NCBI GenBank assembly: GCA_947503895.1
Contig: CANNFT010000012.1
Location: 62,001-126,000, forward strand
DNA length: 64,000 bases
Origin: an uncultured Saccharospirillaceae bacterium
GTDB taxonomy: Bacteria; Pseudomonadota; Gammaproteobacteria; Pseudomonadales; Oceanobacteraceae
Reading direction: 5' to 3'
Positions 1 through 8,790 of the stretch are shown piece by piece. Position 1 is the stretch's first letter. Every line of letters begins with the position of its first letter. The position numbers and the translations under genes were made by a program. Under the pieces are notes generated by a model. That model did not search any database, had not been told where the DNA came from, and saw only the letters and a program-made list of their open reading frames with translations.

Positions 1-1617
1 AATAGCGTTCATGGTAGCGCTTAAAATATCTCCATCCTGAGAAACACCCACAAACGTCTTTTGTTGAATCTTTACTTGAATAAATGCAATGGCTTTAGCT
101 TGCGTCCCCAGCTCAACGGAAGATTGATCATAGTGCTGCACATCAATTTGCACGCCAAGCGCTTTGTAGAGGCCATCACAGAATGCTTCTAGTGCACCAT
201 CGCCATGGCCGTGAATCGCAATAACATTATTGCCGTCGGTTAAGTTTGCTTGAATAGACTCATGTTGGTTTTCACGATCTAGGTGATACCCCGACATTTC
301 GTACTGTCCCGCATGGTGCATGAAATTTTGTTTAAAGATACTCAAAATCTGATCGCTGTTGACTTCAGTGGAGTGTCGCTCGCTGTAGTTTTGCACGGCT
401 TGGCTCAGCGCAATTTGCATCCAACGTGGCAATGCAATGCCATGTTCTTGCTCCATAATATAAGCCACGCCTCCTTTACCAGATTGACTATTCACACGAA
501 TAACCGATTGATAATCACGACCTAAGTCTTTCGGGTCTATTGGAAGATAGGCTACATCCCAAAGATCTTCTTCTGATTGTTGTGCTAAGCACTTTTTAAT
601 GGCGTCTTGGTGGCTACCTGAAAAGGCGGTGTAGACCAGCTCGCCCATCCAAGGGTGTCGTGGATGGGTAGAAATTTGCGTGCAGGCTTCCACAGTGCGT
701 GTGATGCGTGCGGCATCGGATAGGTCGACTTTTGGGTCAATACCTTGGCTATAAAGGTTCATCGCCATGGTAATGATATCCATGTTTCCGGTGCGCTCAC
801 CATTTCCCATGAGTGTGCCTTCCACCCGATCAGCACCGGCCATCACGGCTAGTTCAGCCGCCGCGACGGCACAGCCGCGATCATTATGTGTGTGTACGCT
901 GATGATTAGGCTGTCTCGTGAAGTTACCCCTTCGCAAAAGGTTTCGACTTGATCAGCGAACACATTAGGACCTGCACATTCGATCGTAGCCGGTAAATTA
1001 ATGATGGCTTTGTTCTGAGGAGTCGGCTGCCAAACATTAATAACGGCATTGCACACCTCAATAGCAAACTCTGTTTCGGTACTGGAGAAGCTTTCAGGGG
1101 AATATTGGAATGTCCACTGGGTGTTAGGATACTTTTTCGCTTCAGATTGAACCTTAGCCGCTCCCTTGATGGCGATGTCTATAATGCCTTGCTTGTCTAA
1201 GCCAAATACTTTTTCACGCTGTACCGGTGAGGTTGAGTTGTAAACGTGTACGATGGCGCGGTCTGCACCTTCTAACGCTTCATATGTACGTTCGATCAAT
1301 TCGTCTCGTGCTTGCACAAGCGCTTGAATGGTCACGTCTTCAGGAATTTGATCTTTCTCTATTAACCATCTTGTAAATTCAAAGTCAGGTTGAGAGGCAG
1401 ATGGAAAACCGATTTCAATATGCTTAAAGCCCATTTCAATCAACAGTTTCCACATCATCTGTTTTTGAGAAACCGTCATAGGCTCGATGAGTGCTTGATT
1501 GCCATCACGCAGATCGACTGCACACCATTGCGGAGCAGTCAGAATTCGCTGGCTTGGCCATTGACGATTGGGTCTGTCAAAGTATGTCGCGCTGCGATAT
1601 TTGCGATGGTCAAACAT
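1..1617 (-). CDS. leuA: 2-isopropylmalate synthase, C-terminus cut by window edge
   Basis: Condenses acetyl-CoA with 2-ketoisovalerate, the first committed step of leucine synthesis. The reading frame runs open from an ATG at 1617 to the window edge, 539 codons, so roughly the last 20 residues are missing if it has the usual ~560 aa of the Pseudomonas-type (type 2) enzyme. DLRDGNQAL at residues 35-43 is the catalytic and metal-binding signature. HTHNDRG near residue 243 supplies the metal-binding histidines, and GNGERTGN follows. The last ~110 visible residues match the regulatory domain. It stands divergent from an Lrp-type gene and apart from leuCDB at 8791, as in pseudomonads. A hairpin lies in its leader at 1679-1712. 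Confidence 0.96.
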   Translation of the reverse strand, partial: MFDHRKYRSATYFDRPNRQWPSQRILTAPQWCAVDLRDGNQALIEPMTVSQKQMMWKLLIEMGFKHIEIGFPSASQPDFEFTRWLIEKDQIPEDVTIQALVQARDELIERTYEALEGADRAIVHVYNSTSPVQREKVFGLDKQGIIDIAIKGAAKVQSEAKKYPNTQWTFQYSPESFSSTETEFAIEVCNAVINVWQPTPQNKAIINLPATIECAGPNVFADQVETFCEGVTSRDSLIISVHTHNDRGCAVAAAELAVMAGADRVEGTLMGNGERTGNMDIITMAMNLYSQGIDPKVDLSDAARITRTVEACTQISTHPRHPWMGELVYTAFSGSHQDAIKKCLAQQSEEDLWDVAYLPIDPKDLGRDYQSVIRVNSQSGKGGVAYIMEQEHGIALPRWMQIALSQAVQNYSERHSTEVNSDQILSIFKQNFMHHAGQYEMSGYHLDRENQHESIQANLTDGNNVIAIHGHGDGALEAFCDGLYKALGVQIDVQHYDQSSVELGTQAKAIAFIQVKIQQKTFVGVSQDGDILSATMNAI

Positions 1618-2000
1618 GTTAGGTATCTCGGTTATGTGCAATTAAGAATCGATTTGCAGTTTACTAGTCTTTTTCATTCGCCAACCTGCGCGGGGTGTTG
1701 TGCAGATTGGCGATTTGCGGCGTATTCAGTTAATTGAATAACCAAACTGATATGAGTCAGCCTCGCTTGTGGCGTTGTGCTCTCAACCCGGCGGATAAGC
1801 CTGAACATCAAGATTTAAACCTAGGTCGATTGGCTTGATGCATTGAGGTTGTCTCAGTGGTGGATATACTACGTCAAAAACGAGGGTGATAAATTGCGAA
1901 TATGCTCGAATACTTCGACATGTTGGCAATAATACCCTTTATAATTCAATATTTTGGTGTATTGTTGCGATCATATAGTATTTTCGTGGTGATGTGTGTC
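1618..2000. promoter_or_regulatory. Divergent leuA / Lrp-family regulator intergenic region
   Basis: This 383-bp gap must contain both divergent promoters. An inverted repeat with 11-nt arms (1679-1689 CGCCAACCTGC and 1702-1712 GCAGATTGGCG, one G-T pair in the RNA) sits about 60 nt upstream of the leuA start on the minus strand. It has no T-run, so it is not a normal terminator; it could be an operator or an attenuator-type structure. TATAAT near 1940 is a possible -10 box for the regulator, but I see no well-spaced -35. No leucine-rich leader peptide was recognised. Confidence 0.4.
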
Positions 2001-2474
2001 ATGAAACCGATTGATTTAGACCGAACAGATATTCGTATCCTCCAGTGCTTGCAAGAAAATGGCGCCATATCAAACTTAGAATTGGCTGAGAGGGTAGGGC
2101 TGTCGCCGAGTCCTTGCTCTAGGCGGGTGAGGGTGCTAGAGGAATCTGGGGTAATCCAGAAAACGGTAACCGTACTTAACCCTGAAGCATTTGGGTTGAA
2201 CCTCATGGCGATAATTTCTATTAGTATGGATCGCCACACCCCTGAGCGATTTGAAAACTTTGAGCGCGAAGTACGATCCTTTCCTGAAGTGCAGGAGTGT
2301 CTTATGGTGACTGGGCAGTCTGCGGACTATTTGCTCAAGGCCATTGTGAGTGACATGGGAGCTTATCAGCAGTTTCTGCTAGGCAAATTGACGCGTCTCG
2401 AAGGCGTGACGGGTGTTCATTCGAGCTTTGTGATGCGAAAAATTGTTGACTCGACCCAGTTACCGATTGCCTAG
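2001..2474 (+). CDS. Lrp/AsnC family transcriptional regulator
   Basis: A 157-aa protein of the leucine-responsive / AsnC family, DNA-binding feast-famine regulators that sense amino acids. From the ATG at 2001 (MKPIDLDRTDIRIL) the helix-turn-helix spans about residues 23-44 (ISNLELAERVGLSPSPCSRRV), followed by the alpha/beta ligand-binding domain from about residue 65 to the end. The frame is open further upstream to 1902, but family length and the conserved D-x-x-D-x-x-I-L start favour 2001 (or 1992). Its divergent position next to leuA suggests, without proving, that it controls leucine or branched-chain synthesis. It is not the canonical Lrp by neighbourhood, so no symbol is given. Confidence 0.88.
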   Translation: MKPIDLDRTDIRILQCLQENGAISNLELAERVGLSPSPCSRRVRVLEESGVIQKTVTVLNPEAFGLNLMAIISISMDRHTPERFENFEREVRSFPEVQECLMVTGQSADYLLKAIVSDMGAYQQFLLGKLTRLEGVTGVHSSFVMRKIVDSTQLPIA

Positions 2475-2681
2475 TGTGATGGTTGAGTTGAAGAGTAGGG
2501 CTAGCGCCGCAGTTTACGGTCAGCCTAGGTTGTTGGTTTATTTTTAAAGCTCAACTTTAGATCTGCCCCTCCAATCAGTCTAACTAATCTACCTTTCTTA
2601 ATATGCCTTGTTGTTAAGCATGACGATTCCCCTGACAAAATTTGTCAATAAAAGACAAAAATAGACTGTGTCACAGTTTTT

Positions 2682-4985
2682 GTGAGTAGTGCTCCACAGT
2701 TTGATGGTGTTGATTTTGTTAAAATGCAGGGATATTTCGTAAAGGCGTGTTACATGTTTGCTGAATTTGGTGCCACAGCAGAGACGACCGGCTCATTAGT
2801 TGATTGGAAGAAGCTGTCTCGCCAAGTTAAAAAAGCGGGTAACGGTAAGACCTCCACTCATCAGCATGATGAGCAATCTCAAAAGCTTATCCAGTTTTTC
2901 CAAGCTAATTTGGTTGAGCCTATTCCGTCGATGCCTTTGTCCTTCAAGGATAAAGTGATTCTCATGCTGACGGAAGCTTCAGCCTTAGTGGCTCCTCTCA
3001 TTTATCTTGCATTAGTTTCAAGCATATTAAGTCTAGCGGTTTGGTATTTTTCACACCTGATGGTTTCAGAGATCGATTGGGCTTGGGCGCCTTTGGAAAT
3101 GGCCTTGCCTGCACTGTTATGTCTATTTATTCTGCCGCTTATCTTAAAGCCCCTATTTGGTGGTTACGCTTCTTATCAAGGCCGAGCTCTTTCCTACGAC
3201 GAAGCGCCTGCATTATTTGAACTTGTCAGCGGCATTAGTCAGATGATGGGGATGCCGATGCCCAAACGCATTGAGCTTAATAATGATGCGACCTTGTATA
3301 TGGACGCAACAGGTGGTGTGAACAGTGCGCTTAGGCGCGATCTAAAGCTCGTGATTGGAGCGCCGGTTTTATCCGGGATGACGGTACAACAAATCGCTGG
3401 GCTCATTGCCCATGAAATGGGTCACTACAATCATAGCAATTTAATTTTGGCGTACTTTTATATCAGTCGTGGTAAGCGGTGGTTGCACTACCGTGCTTTT
3501 GCGCAAGATTCATGGTTAAAAGCCATTCGATTCAAGCTGGAAAATGGTCAGCGGTCCATTGTAAGTCTGCGATTTTATGCGATGACTCGGTTTACAATGT
3601 TGCTCATCAAGCGTTTCTTTGCCGGGCTGTATTTTTTACATAAAAAGATGACTTCTGTCATGGCTAAGCGGATGGAAATGAACGCAGATAGCTACAGCGT
3701 GCATTTAATTGGCAGTCAAGCGTTTGCGGAGATGATTAAAAAACTACGATGCCTTCAGGCAGCCAAAGAGCAGGTCGCCTTAGCCAATTCTCAAGCATGG
3801 AAAGAGGGCCGCTTGTTTAGCCATTCGGGGTTCGCGATTGCTCGTGCGGCTCAGCAAATGTCTCCCCAGCAATTAAAGAAAGTAGACGCTTCAATGCGCA
3901 CACCTGCGGCCTCTGATTGTCCTTCCGACACAGAAAGAGTGCAAGCTGCGCTGCAAAAAAACCAAATCTCTCGGTTTAACGCCAACGTTGCATCAACCTC
4001 ATTGCTGAGTGATTTAAAATGGGATGGTAAGCAGCTCACGCTGCTGGACTATCAGATGATGGGCATTAAAGATGCTGAAAAACACATGGTTGCAAATGAA
4101 ATCATCTTCGCGATGAAAGACCATGCTAATCAGTTTAGATTGCAAGCAGACTTCTACTTTAATAAACGCCAGCAAGGTCGTTGGTTATCATTAAGTCGCC
4201 CAGAAAGCCCTGCCGATCGCCAGCGAACGTTGCAGCAAACCATTGATCGAATCCGTGATCGACGTGTAGATGACAGTAAATTTGTGCAACAACTTGATCT
4301 ACTGAAAAAGAAACGTCAGCTTTTGCAATTAGCTGAGAGCTTCGGGCGAGCGGGAATGAAGCCAGAACGCTACATCAAAATGAGCGGCGGTTTGCCCAGT
4401 AATATTCCGTTGGTACTGATGCAAGCAGAAAAGCAAGAAAAGGAACGGGTCTCTTTCTTAGAGGAAGTGGATCACTTGTATTTCCAGCGTATATTGTTAG
4501 TGACTAAAAAAATGAGTCCGAATGATCGTTTGTCGGTCGACATGCCGCTTAAAAATTTACTTCGACTGTCTCAATTCTCAGATCAAATTCAACAGCTTGA
4601 AAATACGTTATATGAGTTTTCTACGCTGCGTCAGCATGTCAGGCTAGACAATAATATCGCCTTGCGTGAGCTGTTACAGCAGCAAAAGCAAAGCTTGTCA
4701 GATAGCTTACTCTCCTTGGTTTCCGTCATTCAGCGCAGTCAAATTCGCTTAAATACAGATCACGGTGTCTGCACTTTATACCAATACGTGCGTGACTGGA
4801 GTGGTCCCTTACCTGAAGCAGGGCAGGGGATGGAAGTAACTCAACTTGCGGATAAGCTCGAAAAAATGCTGGAAGCGGTGCGATATCAATACGACAAATG
4901 GTTAGGGTTGGTGGCATTGACTTGTAGTCGATACGAAAAAGCGCTGAAGGTGGTGCCCGTCAATCGCGTAACAGATCGCTCTTAA
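2682..4985 (+). CDS. M48 family membrane-associated zinc metalloprotease
   Basis: A 767-aa protein with the M48 (Ste24/HtpX-like) signature HEMGH at residues 244-248. The third zinc ligand is probably E332 in MEMNAD. Two hydrophobic segments lie at about residues 91-124 and 138-160, before the catalytic domain, so the protease is membrane anchored. The remaining ~400 residues are a polar, helix-rich, Gln/Lys-rich extension of no family I recognise, giving a protein much longer than ordinary HtpX (~290 aa). The GTG at 2682 has no clear ribosome site; an in-frame ATG at 2724 is an alternative start. The substrate is unknown. It appears monocistronic. Confidence 0.8.
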   Translation: MSSAPQFDGVDFVKMQGYFVKACYMFAEFGATAETTGSLVDWKKLSRQVKKAGNGKTSTHQHDEQSQKLIQFFQANLVEPIPSMPLSFKDKVILMLTEASALVAPLIYLALVSSILSLAVWYFSHLMVSEIDWAWAPLEMALPALLCLFILPLILKPLFGGYASYQGRALSYDEAPALFELVSGISQMMGMPMPKRIELNNDATLYMDATGGVNSALRRDLKLVIGAPVLSGMTVQQIAGLIAHEMGHYNHSNLILAYFYISRGKRWLHYRAFAQDSWLKAIRFKLENGQRSIVSLRFYAMTRFTMLLIKRFFAGLYFLHKKMTSVMAKRMEMNADSYSVHLIGSQAFAEMIKKLRCLQAAKEQVALANSQAWKEGRLFSHSGFAIARAAQQMSPQQLKKVDASMRTPAASDCPSDTERVQAALQKNQISRFNANVASTSLLSDLKWDGKQLTLLDYQMMGIKDAEKHMVANEIIFAMKDHANQFRLQADFYFNKRQQGRWLSLSRPESPADRQRTLQQTIDRIRDRRVDDSKFVQQLDLLKKKRQLLQLAESFGRAGMKPERYIKMSGGLPSNIPLVLMQAEKQEKERVSFLEEVDHLYFQRILLVTKKMSPNDRLSVDMPLKNLLRLSQFSDQIQQLENTLYEFSTLRQHVRLDNNIALRELLQQQKQSLSDSLLSLVSVIQRSQIRLNTDHGVCTLYQYVRDWSGPLPEAGQGMEVTQLADKLEKMLEAVRYQYDKWLGLVALTCSRYEKALKVVPVNRVTDRS

Positions 4986-5243
4986 CCGGTCACCAGCCGT
5001 TCAATCGCACCAAATATAGCGGTCGAAAAGACTGCGTGGGGTGATGTCTGAAAGTCCTATCTTACTTCATTTCTAATGCTGCTTTGTGGCAGTTTTATCC
5101 GTCATGCTTCTTGACCATAATGAAAACTGATATCTCAACCATTCAGCAGTCTCACGCGTGGAATTCATTTGATGCGCTCACGTCTGGATGGAATGCTTAA
5201 AATCCCGTACCATTTGCCGCATCACCAATTACTGTTGAAAATT

Positions 5244-6335
5244 ATGTTAAAGCCGATCTTAGTCACGAGCCTACTGTTTCTGACAGCCTGTACATCTTTA
5301 TCACCTGTGATGCAAAGCCAGAAACTAGAAACGGCCGAGCCCGACCCAGAGCCAATATTTGAGCCTTTACCTTCTGGCCATCAAGGGTCGATCGATCATG
5401 ATGAGCGCGTTATAAACTTACCCGCTGGTAAAAGTTACTATGCGGCTTATGCACTAGGTAAGGGGCATGGACCGATATATTTGCAGCTGCGTACGTATCT
5501 GCAATCTCATAATGGCGTAGAAGGCTTTTTCTATCCTGTCATAGAGTTGTTGGATCATGCCAAGCGACCTTTAGAAACGATTAAGCCTCAACTTCGATTC
5601 ACCCAGCAGAGTTCTGATGGGCGATACGCGGCGGTTCCCTTGCAACTTTCTCCAGAAATCGGCTTTATCATCATTCGTACATCCCCCAAACTTTATGGTC
5701 AGGAAGCCTCGTATACGACCAAACACGAAGGTGCAAGTTGGACTTACAGCTCCAGCCCCTTTAATAAGCGTTACCCCGCGATCTATTTGCCAGTTGGAAA
5801 AGTTGAACTGCTGACGCCAGATGAAGGTTATGCCGTACCATTTGAAAAATTAAGAGGCATGTACTGGCAATTTGCCATTGCGCAGGGTGGTACCAAGCTC
5901 GCGTCCACGGATGACTTCATTCCTGATCTTACCGTCGCTGGTGGGCCGAGCCTTGGGTTGGGTTATGCTTGGCCAGTGTATGGTCGCCCATACACCACGA
6001 TTCGAACGCAGGCACAGGTTGGTTATTACACCGCGGAAGATGAAGACGGTGTGAACAACTCTTTGCATTATCTCACGACAGATGCATTGTGGGTTGAGTC
6101 TAACCAAGTGAGCAGTCTGGGGTTTGGTTTAACATACACTACGAACCATACTTGGAAGTATGGCAAAGAAGAAATCACCTATGATCCAGCCATCGGACCG
6201 AAATTAATATTAGAAATTAGAGGTGCCTACGGTGTCACGCTTGGTGCATCTCTAGCATGGCAGGATTTTAAAGATAGCTCAGGAAAGTCGAAGCGAAACA
6301 ACCAATGGGGTATCTACTTTAATAGTTTCTTTTAG
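5244..6335 (+). CDS. MalM-like outer-membrane lipoprotein with C-terminal beta-rich domain
   Basis: The frame opens at 5169, but the ATG at 5244 gives a textbook lipoprotein signal, MLKPILVTSLLFLTAC, with the lipobox cysteine at residue 16, so I take that start (363 aa). Residues about 50-170 (INLPAGKSYYAAYALGKG, FFYPVIELLDHAKRP) resemble the layout of MalM-type periplasmic proteins: a short beta strand pair, then a described residue drop to an aromatic-rich stretch. The last ~150 residues are alternating polar/aromatic strands (LGLGYAWPVYGRPYTTIRTQ, closing ...NNQWGIYFNSFF with a terminal Phe) typical of outer-membrane barrel ends. Function is unknown; the MalM link is by eye only. No maltose genes are nearby. 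Confidence 0.55.
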   Translation: MLKPILVTSLLFLTACTSLSPVMQSQKLETAEPDPEPIFEPLPSGHQGSIDHDERVINLPAGKSYYAAYALGKGHGPIYLQLRTYLQSHNGVEGFFYPVIELLDHAKRPLETIKPQLRFTQQSSDGRYAAVPLQLSPEIGFIIIRTSPKLYGQEASYTTKHEGASWTYSSSPFNKRYPAIYLPVGKVELLTPDEGYAVPFEKLRGMYWQFAIAQGGTKLASTDDFIPDLTVAGGPSLGLGYAWPVYGRPYTTIRTQAQVGYYTAEDEDGVNNSLHYLTTDALWVESNQVSSLGFGLTYTTNHTWKYGKEEITYDPAIGPKLILEIRGAYGVTLGASLAWQDFKDSSGKSKRNNQWGIYFNSFF

Positions 6336-6369
6336 TCATTTATTTCGGGCTAGGCAGCCTTTTAAGGAG

Positions 6370-6407
6370 GCGAGCAGATCAAAGGATATTCCTCTTTTGC
6401 TGCTCGC
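6370..6407. terminator. Hairpin between convergent genes, possible terminator
   Basis: GCGAGCAG (6370-6377) pairs perfectly with CTGCTCGC (6400-6407); the inner part CAAAGG / CCTCTTTTG extends the stem imperfectly. It lies between the ends of the convergent lipoprotein gene and universal stress gene. There is no clean T-run on the plus strand, so a role in termination is likely by position but not certain. Confidence 0.45.
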
Positions 6408-6476
6408 TCTCTATCTAATACTTCTGAATAATTCCTGAATTTAAAATTCGCCCATCGCTCTGATAATTAAGATTGA

Positions 6477-7412
6477 TCAGACTTGTTCAGGATGCACCCC
6501 GCCCACGCCATCTTGAGGACGAATGGCTAAAACATCAGCGGAAGTTGAATCAAGTACATGTTCGACTGTCGTGCCAAGCAAAACGGCTTGCATGCCTTCA
6601 GATGGAAGCGTGCCGATAATAATTAAATCGGCTCCGATACTGTCTGACACTGCGGTAATGACATCTTCAGGTTCACCTTCGCGGACATGAATAAACTCAT
6701 CAGCAACATTGTACCGATGCGCATAGCCCTCACACGCCACTTGATGCTGCTCAATGACATATTGTTGAACATCTTCTGGGATAGGTGTGTCTGGGAGGCT
6801 AGCCAAAGCAAGACTCATTAACGGGTAGCTGTTGACCAAGTGCACTTTGTATCTTTGTTGGCTGTTGAGTAGTTCGGCAAATTCAAAGATATGATCGTTG
6901 ACGACTGCGTGGGCAGGATCGGTAGAAGTTGCATCAATGGCAGCGAGTATCGTTGCGTCTTCCCATGCGTGTTTGTCTTTCACCAACAGAACGGGGGCGG
7001 GGCAATGTCGTAATAAATTCCAATCTTCGTGCTGCATAACTCGATCCACCAAGCTGTGATGTTGAGAGGCAGATTTGATGACGAGCTCAAAGGTTGAATC
7101 GATATTGGCTTCATTCACCGCTTGATAGGCATGTTTACACCAATGCACCGTCAGTTTTGTACCAATGGGCATTTTGAACTCACGCATTTGCTCTTCAGCC
7201 CATTGTTGGTTATCAGCCAGCAGTAGAGACGTTAATTCATGGCGCATTTCTAAATCGGATAATGAGCCTTCTTCGCAGGCATGATTGTACGTATAGGTGG
7301 CTACCGAGAGCGTGGCGTTTTGCTCGCTGGCTAACTGCATGCCGCGCATAATGGCGACGTTATTATCCAAGCTTCGATCCAATACGACTAATATGTGCTT
7401 AATGGCTAGCAT
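6477..7412 (-). CDS. Universal stress protein with two Usp domains (UspE-like)
   Basis: A 311-aa cytoplasmic protein made of two tandem Usp folds, about residues 1-148 and 153-305. The first begins with the family motif KHILVVLDRS; the second ends with IIIGTLPSEGMQAVLLGTTVE, a nucleotide-loop-like G-x-G...G(S/T) segment followed by the terminal strand ADVLAIRP. Length and duplication match UspE, linked in other bacteria to stress survival and motility. A GGAG ribosome site lies 9 nt before the ATG. It is single, in the same direction as the LysR gene upstream but 225 bp away. Confidence 0.85.
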   Translation of the reverse strand: MLAIKHILVVLDRSLDNNVAIMRGMQLASEQNATLSVATYTYNHACEEGSLSDLEMRHELTSLLLADNQQWAEEQMREFKMPIGTKLTVHWCKHAYQAVNEANIDSTFELVIKSASQHHSLVDRVMQHEDWNLLRHCPAPVLLVKDKHAWEDATILAAIDATSTDPAHAVVNDHIFEFAELLNSQQRYKVHLVNSYPLMSLALASLPDTPIPEDVQQYVIEQHQVACEGYAHRYNVADEFIHVREGEPEDVITAVSDSIGADLIIIGTLPSEGMQAVLLGTTVEHVLDSTSADVLAIRPQDGVGGVHPEQV

Positions 7413-7637
7413 TTTATTGCTCCATTTAACCTGAGAAGGACATCTATATTAGTCTAGCAGTGTGACTGCTTAACTGACTATTGCCCAAGATCAATAACAC
7501 GTTAGTTTCTTTCTTTTAAGACGGATTTAGACCCTTAAGCGCCGTTATTATACCGTCCTGTTATCAGTTTAAATTTATGGTCGAGTGACCATTGCTTGTA
7601 TGAAATCACTGACGTCGATTGAGAAGGTAGAAGTAGT

Positions 7638-8543
7638 CTAAGGCTGTTCAGCTTGTACTAGGGTTAAGAACGCTTTGCCTGCGGCGCCCAATGTTTTTCC
7701 TTTGCGTTGCAGTACACCTAATTCTCGAAATAAATTCTTAGGGCCCACTTTTAATTTTATGAGCTCGCGGTCATTTGCCATATGCTCTGGCAACACAGCC
7801 CAACCTAGTCCAACGCTCGCCATCATTTTAATGGTTTCCATATAACTGGACATCATGCTGATGGTTTCACGGTAACGTGTGGGCAGCGCCGACTGCAAAG
7901 ACAGCGACTCTTTTTTAAATGCATTTTCAATGATTTGGAAGGTTACGGTATTTGACTCCGGAAGAATGGCTTCAAAAAGTGTTAAGGCCTCAAGGGTGAG
8001 TTTTTTGCGAGCGGCTAATGGATGAGTGTGCGCACAGACAAAGCTAAGCGGGTCACGCCACACCGGTTGCATGTCCAATTTTGGATCTTCTTCCAGTGGC
8101 AGAGTGGCAAATGCGAGATCAAGATCTCCTTGAGCAAGTGCTTCACAGGCTGCTTCGGAGCCTAAGAACTGCATGGCCAGCTTTACTTGCGGATAGGCCG
8201 TGTGAAACTGTCGTAGTAAATGAGGTAAGTGGTGCAAGCCAATATGATGGCTGGTTCCAATCCTTAGCGTCCCACTAATATCACCGCTTAAGCTCGCTAA
8301 CTCGGTTTTCACCTCTAGCAATTCCGAGATGATGTGTCGCGCCCTTGGCATGAGTGCTTCTCCGGCAGGCGTTAACACAATTTTCCGGGGCAGACGATCA
8401 AATAGCTGACAGTCGAGGCTGCTCTCTAATTGCGCTATGCGTTTGCTCACCGCAGGCTGAGTGAGGTGCAAACGTTGAGCCGCGATGGAAAACGACTCGG
8501 TTTCTGCGACTGCTAAAAACGCCTGAAGTGATTGAGTATCCAT
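7638..8543 (-). CDS. LysR family transcriptional regulator, divergent from leuC
   Basis: A 301-aa LysR-type regulator. The N-terminal winged helix-turn-helix covers about residues 17-38 (FSIAAQRLHLTQPAVSKRIAQLE), followed by the two-lobed effector domain from about residue 88. It is transcribed away from leuC with a 247-bp shared control region. The same pairing (LysR beside leuCDB) is common in pseudomonads and relatives, which makes it the likely regulator of leuCDB, possibly responding to a leucine-pathway intermediate. That role is inferred from position. A candidate operator lies at 8604-8624. Confidence 0.88.
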   Translation of the reverse strand: MDTQSLQAFLAVAETESFSIAAQRLHLTQPAVSKRIAQLESSLDCQLFDRLPRKIVLTPAGEALMPRARHIISELLEVKTELASLSGDISGTLRIGTSHHIGLHHLPHLLRQFHTAYPQVKLAMQFLGSEAACEALAQGDLDLAFATLPLEEDPKLDMQPVWRDPLSFVCAHTHPLAARKKLTLEALTLFEAILPESNTVTFQIIENAFKKESLSLQSALPTRYRETISMMSSYMETIKMMASVGLGWAVLPEHMANDRELIKLKVGPKNLFRELGVLQRKGKTLGAAGKAFLTLVQAEQP

Positions 8544-8603
8544 GGGTTCGGCTCTTATTCAATGGTGATTTTCAGTGTATTAGTGTATTCCGAAATGGAA
8601 TCC

Positions 8604-8624
8604 AATTCATAAAAAATATGAATT
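8604..8624. promoter_or_regulatory. Candidate LysR-type operator upstream of leuC
   Basis: AATTCAT (8604-8610) and ATGAATT (8618-8624) are perfect 7-nt inverted arms around a 7-nt A-rich spacer. Read as ATTC-N11-GAAT this fits the T-N11-A layout of LysR boxes. A second small palindrome, ATTCC (8587-8591) / GGAAT (8597-8601), lies just beside it. Both are in the space between the LysR gene and leuC. Confidence 0.45.
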
Positions 8625-8790
8625 TCACTTATTTGAAAGCTCAGCATACACTAAGTCCAGTTCAGACTAATCAAGCTGTGCTGATCGTTAGGGACGACGT
8701 CTCTAGGCATACGAGCCAGCACAACCAAATAAAAACGGCTTTAAATACAACCTTGTCGGTCTGATTGTTCATTTGAGAGAGAACATAATC

